Below, piece after piece: positions 25,898-36,411 of a DNA stretch of 64,000 nt (the first letter of the stretch is position 1; each line of letters begins with the position of its first letter). Both the position numbers and the translations under genes were made by a program. The notes under the pieces were generated by a model. That model did no database searches, was not told where the DNA came from, and saw only the letters and a list, made by a program, of their open reading frames with translations. The DNA is taken from assembly GCF_036884655.1 (NCBI RefSeq), contig NC_088357.1, positions 5,137,001 through 5,201,000 on the forward strand, written 5' to 3'. The stretch is from Musa acuminata AAA Group (lineage: Eukaryota > Streptophyta > Magnoliopsida > Zingiberales > Musaceae).

Positions 25898-27169
25898 GTC
25901 AGTGTTGTTCCCAGTGGGACCCAATCTCTGGTACCATCTCATTTTATAATGCGCCCCTTACATTTGGCGATTCTGTTTGTGTTCAAAAGCCATCTGAAAC
26001 ATTGTGGTAGAGTTGAGGTTTTAGATACCAACCCAATACTGGTTTGGTAACCTATGGAATCATCGCATTAATATAAATGATGGTATGTTGATCTGTACCA
26101 TAACCACTATCATTAAATAAAATAATAAAAAATGAACTGATGTGTACCGGTATGATCTATACCGGTTTTGATTGCAGGGCCTTGAATGTTGTTACTTTCG
26201 TTGAGGTGACCTGTATCCTGTAAAAGTTCATAACTATTTCTGGCACCCGTATTGAGGGCCTGAATTAATTTATTTAATTATGTGCTTGAATTTTTATCGT
26301 CACTTGTATTGCTTAGGAGTGGATGATGACTTGGTTTGATTAGTCTTTGTGGCATGCAGTGGTGCCGTGGGACTGCAGTCCCAAAAACACACTGCGCCTG
26401 CAAATAGGTGATGCTGAGTCGTGAATTTATACTGTTTGGATTGCATATAATTATTATCTGTTTACCTTCAGAATTCAGGATGAGCTGCAAAGAAATTGTC
26501 ATCAGTTGCAGTCAATAATTGACTTCTTTTTTAATGTTTCATCTCCTCCTCATTGGAGTACCCGATCAATAATTTTTGGAGGAATATGACATGGTAAATG
26601 TTGTCATCTTATATTATGATCTATGATTTAAATTGTAGGATAATGATTATGTTTCTGAAATGTGGTGCCCTCCTCCATGGGTCATTCAAGATTAGTTTTC
26701 ATCTCCTATGTTTTCTTTTTAACTCAATTATCTTACTGGATCGGAGTGTTTTGAATGTTCGATGGCAGTGCGGACTGCTGAATGTTCGATGGCAATGCAA
26801 CAAAACCCACAAGCAACTTTTGAATGTTCGATAGCAGTGCGGACTGCTGAGACAAACCAAGAAAGAAGGAGATCTGCCAGTCTTCCATTCCCATCATTTT
26901 ATGATTCAAAAACTTGTCATCGCAAATCAAACTCAAACTTTCAAGAATGAACGAGCAAGAAGAAGAAGCCACAAGGTTCATATCTTCCAAAAGATTCACT
27001 TCCTGTCTACTAATTCATCCCTAATAAAACAATCACCCATCTGTTCCAAGGATTTGTCCATGCAGCATAGAATTCTCCATGTATGCACAAAACTACGATG
27101 AAGTAAATGAAGATCCGTAAGTGGCAGACGGATCACAACTTGTTGCACCGGCTAAACCTCTTAGAACTA
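25898..27169. other. Intergenic region after VHA-H
   Basis: It contains the VHA-H 3' UTR, a possible decayed MITE around 26005-26185 (TACCGG/ACCGGT motifs flanked by AGGTTTTAG and GGGCCTTG), and a short repeated motif at 26753-26849. From about 26860 it becomes the presumed 3' flank of the convergent minus-strand gene. No other coding region was recognised. Confidence 0.5.
26753..26849. repeat. Three-copy GAATGTTCGATGGCAGTGCG repeat
   Basis: A motif of about 28 bp occurs at 26753-26780, in truncated form at 26780-26799, and again at 26822-26849 with one change near its start. Copies one and three share GCAGTGCGGACTGCTGA. This looks like local duplication; no function is evident. Confidence 0.7.
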
Positions 27170-27478
27170 CTACTCTTCCTCGGCCATCACCATCCTGCTG
27201 AGAGGACTCGGCCCGATCCTCTTCCTCCTCGTGGCATTCCTCTTCCTCATGAACTCCATCTGGTTCCTCCTCCTCAGCTGCATCATCGCCTCCTCCTCCA
27301 CCACGAACCTCCGCATCAGCATGTCATCCGTCAAAGACTTCCCCCTGAACACTCTTCGGCCCTCGGCGGACCCTCGCGTGCTCGCCATCCATCGCTCCGG
27401 CGGCGACTTCGACCTCGGGCAACTGTAGCTTCTCCGCGACGGCGCATCGGCTCGAAACACCTCGTTGTAGGAAGACAT
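27170..27478 (-). CDS. Small basic conserved plant protein, 102 aa
   Basis: A single-exon minus-strand frame of 102 residues reads from ATG at 27478 to a stop at 27170. It starts [20 protein letters not shown], contains [12 protein letters not shown] and the segment [20 protein letters not shown], and ends with an Arg-rich stretch and [15 protein letters not shown]. Arg/Lys content is high and no signal peptide or membrane span is seen. The ordered motifs and GC-rich third positions argue for a real gene; I recall similar small unnamed plant proteins but cannot name a function. An in-frame upstream Met at 27685 would add 69 residues of unconvincing sequence, so the shorter start is preferred. 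A (GA)n run at 27743-27774 reads as (CT)n in the presumed 5' leader. Confidence 0.7.
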   Translation of the reverse strand: MSSYNEVFRADAPSRRSYSCPRSKSPPERWMASTRGSAEGRRVFRGKSLTDDMLMRRFVVEEEAMMQLRRRNQMEFMRKRNATRRKRIGPSPLSRMVMAEEE

Positions 27479-27740
27479 GGGAGCACAGAGGCAGACTCGG
27501 GTGAACGAAGAGGCTACCTTCAGAGAGCTGCATCTTCCCAGCTTCTGCTTGCTGGAGTCTGCAGCAGTTCCGGTACTAGGCCTTGCTGTTGGAGATCTTG
27601 TTGCAGACTTCCAGAGAATTATGACCTCCATCACTCTTCCATACCATGGCTTTCTGAAACACATGCAGAAGTCGACACTCTTCAAACATAGTATCAGCGC
27701 AACTCAAGCCGTATGCATGGCAGAACAAAAGCGTGTAACG

Positions 27741-27742
<2 letters not shown>

Positions 27743-27774
<32 letters not shown>
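27743..27774. repeat. (GA)n microsatellite
   Basis: GA dinucleotide run of about 32 bp, read as (CT)n on the minus strand about 265 bp upstream of the minus-strand start codon. CT runs are common in plant 5' leaders. Confidence 0.92.
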
Positions 27775-27775
<1 letters not shown>

Positions 27776-29543
27776 GAGTGGAGATGGATGCTTGCCTCTG
27801 TTGTGGCTGCTTCTGCTCTTGCATCAACAGGGAGTGGAGAAACATGGGAGGCAGCTCCAAGTTTGTCCGCGAACAGAGTGGTTGGAGCCAATTGTGCTGC
27901 GCTCGGTGGGAGAGATTGAAGAGCGGCAATGTGGTCCTCTCCCTTCTTCTTCTTTTTGCTTTTGCTTTGCAGGATTCCTTAGAACGAGGGAGAAATTGGC
28001 CTTACAAATCAACGATGGTTGAAACAGCAGACAGTCATTTGAGACCTTTTCCATCTCATCTAATTCGGGTCAGATCCGATGACCCCATAGGTCAATGCTG
28101 TCTGTGTAACCACAAGCACCAAAAGATCATCTCAGAGTACCTACCATAACATGAATCTGGCCCATCACAAAGCTGTTCCTGACTACTTTTTCTCTGGACT
28201 TGAAGCCACCAATCATAGTTCCAACATCTTAAACTGGACCTCCATGGTGAAAGCCAGTAAGAGAGAGAGTAAGAGAGAGACCCACACAAAGGTCTGAGCT
28301 CAAACATACTATTGAAATCGTGCTATGCACATCAGAAACATTGGTAGTGGTCGGTGGTAGTCTAATATCAAACGAAAGCAAAGCAGAGGCAGGGAGAAAG
28401 AGAACATGATTGCTGAACACGACTGCTTTATGACATTTAAGATCTCAGAGCAGAATCCTCCAATGGCTGACGAGAACTACAGTGGCAAGTTCTACCAGCT
28501 CAAAGTATATTGTTCTTGATTCCTCTTTGGCAGCTTACAGGTGTGTCATTTGGAATCAATTCAAGCTCGAGGTACTTAAAAAAGTTCCTGCAAGTTGTAT
28601 CTTAAGCCTGGTTAATATATATCCTTAAGGATGCCTGCTCAAAATGTCTTACATCTGGATTATTATCTCCTTACTTTTGGAGGAATAAGCTTTATAAAAT
28701 GTTGGAGGATATGGCTTTTGCCTTTACACTTTCATCTTTAAAGAAGAACAACTGTGATTCCCTACATGGATAATGTTTGTCCTTCCAGATAACTTTGCTC
28801 ATGAATCTTCAAGTTACTTGAACTCTTACCCAGTAACAAAGGGTTTGCTGGTGAGTTGTAGATATGCATGAGCTGTGCTTAGGAAAAAGCTCAGCATGGA
28901 TGATTCTCTTGTGTAGGTCTGCATGTCTCACTCAGGGGGCCAAGTCATCAGAAGTTCCAACTTCACCATAGAATTGATGGTATGAGTTGGGGGGGAAACA
29001 AACAGAGATCAAACAATGTGATGATGCAGCATCAGCTAAGATGATAAGACATCAATCACCATCACCACTGCTATATCATGTTGCACATTTTGCTTACTAT
29101 GTTCTGAAGAGTGTGGCCTTTGGCACACACTGTAATGTTTGGCAGTTAGGAATCATGACAAGGAGGAAGGTGACAAATTTTGGTATGCCTCAAATCTAGT
29201 TCTGATTCTTTCTATGTGTTGATACAAGTTGTCACCATTGTAGCTTTTTTGAATCATGATGGAATGGTTGTAGACTTTGCATTTCCAAAAAAAAAAAAAA
29301 AATCATTTGACATCTCTCCAATGAAAATAATTTATAATATCTTATCGTAAATTTTTCCGAGTTACTTTGTGAGTTTGAAACTACGATAAAGTTTCCTTGG
29401 TTCCTGCATTAACAAGAGTCGCGTGCGCGAAAACATCAATTTTCATGCAATAAGTTCTTACTAGATTATATATCTTCTGAAAGCCAAACCCTGTTCTTTA
29501 ACCAGTAAAGACCGCAGTCCATGAAGAATAAGTTCATGCCAAG

Positions 29544-29814
29544 CAGGGTTTGTCGTACCGAGCCGTACCGCCCGGTACGGGCGGTATGTACCGGTCCGAT
29601 AGGTTTTCGGTACGCGGACCGACGGTTACCGGTCCGAAGTACTGTAGCAGGTACTGTAACATTGTAGCAGGTACCGTAGCATTGTATCAGGTACTGTAGC
29701 ACTGTAGCAGTGCTATAGTACTCGATACACTCAAGTGTACCGCTCGGTATACCGTACCGTACCGGTACCGAGCCCAGGTCGAAATACCGGTACGGTACGA
29801 TATTGCGAACCTTG
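29544..29814. mobile_element. hAT-type MITE with 8-bp target duplication
   Basis: A 271-bp element begins CAGGGTTTGTCGTACCG and ends CGATATTGCGAACCTTG, so the termini are imperfect inverted repeats. It is flanked on both sides by ATGCCAAG (29536-29543 and 29815-29822), an 8-bp target duplication. CAGGG-type ends and 8-bp duplications are characteristic of the hAT superfamily. The ends are full of overlapping GTACCG/CGGTAC palindromes and the core holds about four imperfect 20-bp units (29641-29720). It encodes nothing and must be mobilised in trans. Confidence 0.85.
29641..29720. repeat. Four imperfect 20-bp tandem units inside the MITE
   Basis: Units starting ACTGTAGCAG, ATTGTAGCAG, ATTGTATCAG and ACTGTAGCAG follow one another at a 20-bp period, each mostly continuing GTACYGTARC. 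They form the core of the 271-bp element. Confidence 0.75.
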
Positions 29815-29999
29815 ATGCCAAGAACAAGTGTTTGCTGGCTTTGCTTTTCCTCCTCTTCTTCTCATCTGCATGCATATATGTTTGCTTCCTCATTATCTCG
29901 AATCCTACTGACCTAAATTGCAAATGAACAATTTTACTATAATACTAAGAAATCACTTTGTAATATCTTCTAATTCATTATAAAGATTAATTTTCAGGA

Positions 30000-30001
<2 letters not shown>

Positions 30002-30064
<63 letters not shown>
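30002..30064. repeat. (TA)n microsatellite
   Basis: Perfect AT/TA run of about 63 bp between the MITE and the TBC gene promoter. Confidence 0.95.
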
Positions 30065-30066
<2 letters not shown>

Positions 30067-30251
30067 CTGTTCCAAACGACCGAACCATCAATTTTGACCG
30101 ACTAATTTAATTTAATTTGGACCGGCACGTCGAGCCGGGAAATCTAGGCCTGCTTGCGGGCCACATTGGGTCGGAGAATGGTAGGTTGGCCGAGCTCAAT
30201 CTGAACTCTAGTCGGTTCCAACCCAACCGATTGCCACCCACGAACACTAAA

Positions 30252-30270
30252 TTGGGCCAAATGGGCCCAA
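30252..30270. promoter_or_regulatory. Paired site II (TGGGCC) motifs of the TBC gene
   Basis: TGGGCC at 30253 and TGGGCCC at 30262 lie about 80 bp before a (CT)n run and the inferred first exon. TGGGCY site II elements are recognised by TCP factors in plant housekeeping promoters. Confidence 0.45.
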
Positions 30271-30346
30271 CGAAGAGCGTCTTTCCAAAACCAACCACCT
30301 CAAACAGTTTCTTACTCCCGTGGAGTCTCCCAAATCCAACCCCCCA

Positions 30347-30368
30347 TCTCTCTCTCTCTCTCTCTCTC
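30347..30368. repeat. (CT)n run near the TBC gene transcription start
   Basis: A pyrimidine dinucleotide run of about 22 bp, positioned like the Y-patch of plant core promoters, just before the GC-rich first exon. Confidence 0.8.
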
Positions 30369-30423
30369 ACAATTAGAAGACGACAACGCAGAAGGCAAGG
30401 GGGAAGGGAAACCGCATCTCTCC

Positions 30424-30835
30424 ATGGTGTCGGAGCCCTCCGATCGCTCGTCGGCGTCCCCGAGTCTCCCGATCTCCGCCCTTGCCAGGTGCGTCCGCCA
30501 CCCGATAGTCTTCTACACCCCATCAATCTTTTGCTCTCGTCGCGCTCTTCCGATCGATCTGCGTTTCGATCTGGCGCGTGGTGCTGTCGGTTGGATTTCT
30601 TGTCGCTTTCTTATTCGATTTGATTTTGCTCATAACTCAATTACTACAGGGTTGGAATCATGGATCTTTGTTGCTCGTATAGGTTTTTTTTGGTTTCGAT
30701 CCGGGGGCTTGGATCGGCCTGTTGAATGATGATTCTGACTGAAGATTTATTTCTGGTTGTTTGTATATGGAATGTAATGAGTTTTGCTTATGGATGCAGG
30801 GAATGAGGAGGAGAGGACGGGGTGAAGAAGGTTAA
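30424..30835 (+). promoter_or_regulatory. Upstream ORFs in the spliced leader of the TBC gene
   Basis: A probable leader intron runs 30489-30799 (AG|GTGCGT to GCAG). After splicing, the ATG at 30424 opens a frame of about 23 codons that stops just past the junction. A second ATG at 30803 gives a 10-codon frame (MRRRGRGEEG) ending at 30835, only six bases before the main ATG at 30842. Such upstream frames commonly reduce or condition translation of the main frame. Confidence 0.45.
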
Positions 30836-30841
30836 GAATAG

Positions 30842-33800
30842 ATGATGTCTGATGACGGAGAGGATACAGGATGGATGTGTGGCAGGGCTGGTATGGTGAA
30901 CCTTCACCGAGTTAGCTCTATAGTAAGAGAGATTGGAGAACCATGCCGGTATCACTCGTCTGCCAAGGTTGGTCTAACTGGAGCTTTCTTGGTACCTTAA
31001 TTCTGGCTCTCTAATTGTTTCGCTTGCTGTTGAAATGCGGATGGTGTTTCCGATAAGCCTTTGGTGGTTCAGTGGTAATCTTATGCATTGCAAGGTTGTC
31101 ATTGGCAGCTGCATATTCTCGCTATCTCAATGGCTTATACACTTGGTGTTTTTCTGGTTTTCAAGCCAGGCGATCACCCAAGGGCTTGGATGGGGTTTAG
31201 GTGGCTGCAAGACCCTCAAGGCCTCATTTTTTCCCCTAAGCTGGCTTTTGATAGGTTTAAGTAGACATTATTAGAGGGGAACATAATTTGGCTCAAAAAG
31301 TAGATTAGCACTATTATCATTTTGAGTAATGATGCTTGATACTGTATCATTATAGTTACAATTATTAGTTATGTTTTTTTATTCTTGCTTACACTTTTAT
31401 TTATGTTAGTATCTTAAAAGAATTTCCCGATAAAATGCTTGTAATGGGAGTATACCTCTATCTTTTAAACAAGATTTTAAGTTTGGGTCATCATTAGTCA
31501 GTTTTTTATGTTCAACTTCTGCTGAATCTTCTTTGTAGATGGGCTGAGTTAATTATTTTAAGGCTCTTTCTGGACTTTCTGAATTTTTTCTATTTTCTTA
31601 AGTATTTTAGTGCAAACATATTTTTCTTTTATGGTTCGCGAACATTATTCTTTTTGAGACTATTCATCTTACACTTTATGTTACATGGTTTCAGGCTTTC
31701 AGCCACAACAATATTTTCGCTGCAGTACTTATTAGGGAATGCTTTTATCTAATGCAAAATGCTATGTCAATTCTATTATGTGGAGATTTCTACTTGCTCT
31801 TGTTATGATATCTTGTATTATCATATTGCTTAAAAACATTAAATGATTATTTTTTTCTTACAATTATATAAGATTTATAGTTGCAGCCCTGTCATTCACT
31901 TTGACATTTTTGGAAGGTCATGTTTAACTAATGATCTGCTTATTATTCATTGCATGCATCTGTTTGTAATTCATAAAATACAAGCATGTATATGTCACTT
32001 ATATAATCTGTATTCACTTTCTTTTCTTATTTCTCATCTAGTTTCTTATGAAGCAGAGAAATAAAATGCTCAAGCCAGAAAAGTGGCAATCAAATTTTGC
32101 CAGTGATGGGAAGATTATAGGTTTTCAAAAAGCACTTAAATTGATTGTCGTAGGGGTAAGTTCTTTGGCACTTATCATATCTTTCAAAGTGTCTGTGTCC
32201 TTAGTTTTGAATGTTTGGATCCTAATTCTTCACATTTGTTGGCATCATGTTTACTGTTGTTTAACTGTAAGATATTATAGCACATTACAATCCGTTAGAA
32301 TCAAATTTGCAAGCAAAAATCCCCTTGAGAGGATATGAGATATTTTTTTATGATTGTTTGTTTGCTAGCCTATGCACATTTCATGCATGATATGAAGTGA
32401 CTTATTGCTGATAAAGCATAGTGATATGTGCTTTTATATTTTTATCATCCTGTGCTGATAAATCACAAAGACCAATTTCTTTTATTTTTCCTTTGTGAAA
32501 AACAGGGTGTAGATGCATCAATAAGGGCAGAAGTCTGGGAATTTCTACTTGGTTGTTATGCTTTGAGCAGTACTGCTGAATGTCGGAGGCAATTAAGGAT
32601 GGCCCGAAGGTATCATTTCCATCTTCACCTTTACTAACATGTGTCTGTTTGATCATTTTGTCGTGAATTAAATTATAAAAGTATAACTGTGAAATTTTAA
32701 ACCGAGTGCATAATTGGTCTTGCATGTTCTGTAAGAGTAAACATTGCTACTGTAATCTTGTTCTGGATACAGTTTCCTCATCTGTATCAAGTACTACTAT
32801 TTTACCTTTGTAGTTTGTGAGTTGAGAAAAAGATGATTGAATAACACAAATAGCATTTCATTTTACACCAGTGACATTCAAAGGGTTACCTGATGTAACT
32901 GATGCAAAAGTAGGACAACATTTTGGTTGCAAAATAGGAAGTTTGCAAATTTATGCCCAAGTACTTATTACTTCTTGGGTAGTATTGAAACTATTATGTT
33001 CAGTTATTATAGCTACTCAATCCACAAACCATCCAATGCATCCAAGTACACAATTTAGTAGGGAGACAAAACTGAGATATGTGGACATGTAGAAGAAGAT
33101 TAATTATAAAGGAATAATACTATATTCACATTGCATTATTTTGACTTTTGGAAATGTGAAATTGTGGAAATCAAGTTCATAAGAAACCTTATAATCATAA
33201 AAGGACCAACTTTTTTTTCCTTTGTTTTGATAATAGGATAATATATTTGCAGATTTTGATAAAGTACCTGACTTGTGCATGTGTGGATGCGCATACTGCA
33301 TTGCTTCTGGCAGTCGACGCAAAAGTCCATGAATGCTGTTTCGAGAACTTTCTTAACATCAGGCTCCTCTTTTTATTCTTGACGAATCTTAGTTATCATT
33401 ATTAAGCAGACATGATGTTGGATCACAATACATGTTGGTAAATTAATCTCTTTTGTCTTTCTGATGCTAAAGATACTCTTAACAGCCATCACCCTAACCA
33501 GTGTAGACTACATGTGTTCTATATGAATTAGTAAACAAAGAAACTATGGTTTGCTTTAAGCTTAGCATTCCATAAATAATTTATCATGCCCCTTAATTTT
33601 TTGGATAAATATCATTAGAATGCTTTATTTAATCATCTAGCATGCTAAGCTCTTTCCAGGGTTGATAATCAGGCTTGGCTTTATGTATTATATGTAATGC
33701 AGGGAACGCTATGCAGATTTAATCAAGCAATGCCAAATGATGCACTCAAGCATTGGTACTGGTAACCTTGCCTATGTTGTTGGGTCCAGAGTCATGGATG

Positions 33801-36411
33801 TAAGGACTCTATCCAAAGATAATGTTAATGGGAAAGCAGTGACTACAAGTGAGTATGCTTCTCATGATGCTGCTGATAAGCTGGATACATATACTGATAT
33901 GGATATTGATACAACATATTTGTATCAAAAGAAGAGCTCTGATAATTCAACTGATTTAGCCAGCCCCAGGATGAGCACTGATAGCGCTGCTTTTAATTAT
34001 GGTTCAAGAAACTCAGAGAGTGAAATTAATGAACCACAGTATGACAGCGAGAGTCTTTTTGATTTTCCTCCGCTTCCTGTAACTAATTTATTTCAGAAAA
34101 ATGGTGATGATAAGAGAGAAAGTAAGAAGCATGGTAATGGTACTTCTGTTTCTGAAGGTACAGCGTCGAAGGTTCAACGCATGTATAGCTTCCAAATTAA
34201 CAACAATGTGGATCCGACTACAGAATCAGATTTTCCGTCTGCGAGCAACAATGTTTCTTACTTTAATTCAGATTCTCAAAAGTGTGTTGAAGGGACAAAA
34301 GAAAAGATGTTAGAAAAGGATGTTGTCAATGGGTTGCGGATATCAGACATTCCAGAGGCAGCTATGGTAGACAAGACAACGTCAAATGGATTGGTCACTA
34401 AGGAAGATAGAGTTTCTGAGTGGCTATGGACACTCCATCGAATTGGTAACTTAATATTTCTGCAACAAATTTACAAGAACATTTCTACGATGAATTTTCA
34501 AGAAATCTTGCATTATTATTTTGTCCTACATGATTTATTTTGTTCTATTTCTGTCAGCTGAGAATCATTGGTTTTGTAGTTGTCGATGTTGTGAGGACAG
34601 ATAGTCATCTTGAGTTTTATGGGGACTCAAAAAATATGGCCAGAATGTCAGATATTCTTGCTGTCTATGCATGGGTTGATCCAGCCACTGGGTACTGCCA
34701 AGGTTGTTTCTGAGTCTTCACATCTTGAGTTTTTTGCTTGTATCATATATTCGAGTTATTGCAAATTTAACCATTTAATTTTGTGATTCACTTTAACTTA
34801 CATAAATTTTGGATGATTGACATCAGGAATGAGTGATTTGCTTTCTCCCTTTGTTGTACTTTATGAGGACAATGCTGATGCTTTTTGGTGCTTTGAGATG
34901 CTTCTCCGAAGAATGGTAATCTTGCACTTATCTGATCCACCGTCTCTTAATTTATTTGTCTTTTCAATATATCAGCAATTATAACATCTGTCACATATTG
35001 TTTCAGCGTGAAAATTTTCAGATGGAAGGGCCAACTGGAGTCATGAAACAATTACAGACATTATGGAAGATCTTGGAACTAATAGATGCAGAAATTTTTG
35101 GACATCTTAGACTCATAGGTGCTGAAAGTCTTCATTTTGCTTTTCGAATGTTGCTGGTTCTTTTTCGTCGGGAACTTTCTTTTGATGAGGCACTTCGTAT
35201 GTGGGAGGTTTGTACCTTAAAGATGTAGATCCTTCCATGTAGTTGATTAATCATGTCACATAACTTTTTATCTGTTCCATACTATAATTGTTGATTTTTT
35301 TTCCCAGATGATGTGGGCTGCTGATTTTGATGAATCTCTATGTCAGCAATTAGAGAAAATTTGTCTTAAACCATTATTTGTTCAACTCAGAGAAAGTTCG
35401 AGGGGACAGATGAGATCAGATGAGACAGAATGCAGTAAAAAAAAACTGAAGGCACGATCCCGATGCAGTAGTGGTGAATCTTTTGCACAGTATAGCAATG
35501 GGGCAAGACCGATTTCAGTCCGTCCATTTTGTGGTCTGTCTAGTGCGAATTGCTGGGCAGAGAATGATCAGCTGCAGCCTTGCAGCATGTCTGTATCAAC
35601 AAGAAACAACAGTGATGGATTGCCAGTCTTCTGCGTAGCTGCTATTCTTATCATCAACCGCCAAAAGATTATGAGAGAAACACACTCGATTGATGATGTG
35701 ATAAAGGCATGTCCTTTTCATTTAATTGTCTATATTTTGGAGATCGGTGGACCTTGAACATGCTATTTAATTTCTTATGAAGAAAATATGTGCATGTTTT
35801 TATTTGTTTAATTGCTATTTTGTTATCTAATTGTACACATTGGCTTGGACTTTTTACCTTGATGAGCTTTATATTAAAAAAAAATTATCCAAGACTAGTA
35901 TTTTTACAGGTATTGTTTTCAAGTCTATTAAGTTCATTCATTTTCAGTATAGTATTGTGTGCCATTAAACTACTTGGCTTAACTAGCTTGAAATGTGCTA
36001 TATTTGATGTTAATCTGATGCGCACATGTGAAATCTGAGAGACTTGAATGCCTGTTTCTCTTGCAAATGGTATATCCTTATCCGCTTCTCTTGTCTATTA
36101 CAGATGTTTAATGACAACAAGCTGAAAATCAATGTGAAAAGATGCATACGTATGGCAATCAAAGTAAGGAAGAAGTATTTTTACAAGGTAAAATTTTTAG
36201 CTTATTGATTATGAAAATCGTTTCCATTTTTGCTAATAAATTGTTATTGCCTTCGCTTCATTAGACCCTCTAAGTATTTGATTCTTTCAGCAATTATCGC
36301 TTCTTTGGAAAATTCTTCTTCGACATTCCATAAAAAGTATATCTTGAAACCTTTGCCTTGTGTTGTATACAGTTGATAAAGAAAACAAGTTCAGGACGTT
36401 TGGAGCAATGA
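30842..36411 (+). CDS. TBC-domain Rab GTPase-activating protein
   Basis: Ten coding exons: 30842-30967, 32042-32155, 32506-32609, 33703-34445, 34580-34702, 34827-34915, 35007-35207, 35308-35706, 36104-36187 and 36373-36411, about 673 residues. The TBC domain opens with KPEKWQ and [18 protein letters not shown]. It is interrupted by a Ser/Asp-rich insertion of roughly 220 residues in exon 4, and resumes at [11 protein letters not shown]. The arginine finger (IVVDVVRTD) and glutamine finger (GYCQGM) are both present, so GAP activity toward a Rab is expected, in membrane traffic. It resembles plant RabGAP22/TBC1D15-like proteins. Intron 8 has a GC donor (AAG|GCATGT at 35707). The start of exon 2 is the least certain boundary. 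Confidence 0.88.

Larger units (their letters stand above)
27479..30340. other. Intergenic region between divergent genes
   Basis: It holds the presumed leader and promoter of the minus-strand gene (27479 to about 28500), then low-information sequence to 29500. A delimited MITE at 29544-29814, a (TA)n run at 30002-30064 and the promoter of the TBC gene follow. No further coding region was recognised. Confidence 0.55.

Noticed and set aside
26005..26185. Possible third MITE copy with TACCGG motifs downstream of VHA-H
   Set aside because: Internal wording is suggestive, but the ends do not form a convincing inverted pair and no target duplication could be found.
27107..27691. 194-codon plus-strand frame rich in Leu/His/Arg
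   Set aside because: It is antisense to the 102-residue minus-strand gene, whose motif order and composition are much more protein-like.
32871..33330. Open frames within TBC intron 3
   Set aside because: They lie in an AT-rich intron bounded by good splice sites and show no family resemblance.
36291..36347. Alternative last exon of the TBC gene ([10 protein letters not shown]…)
   Set aside because: It is spliceable in frame, but the exon at 36373 continues the basic C-terminus more naturally and has an equally good acceptor.
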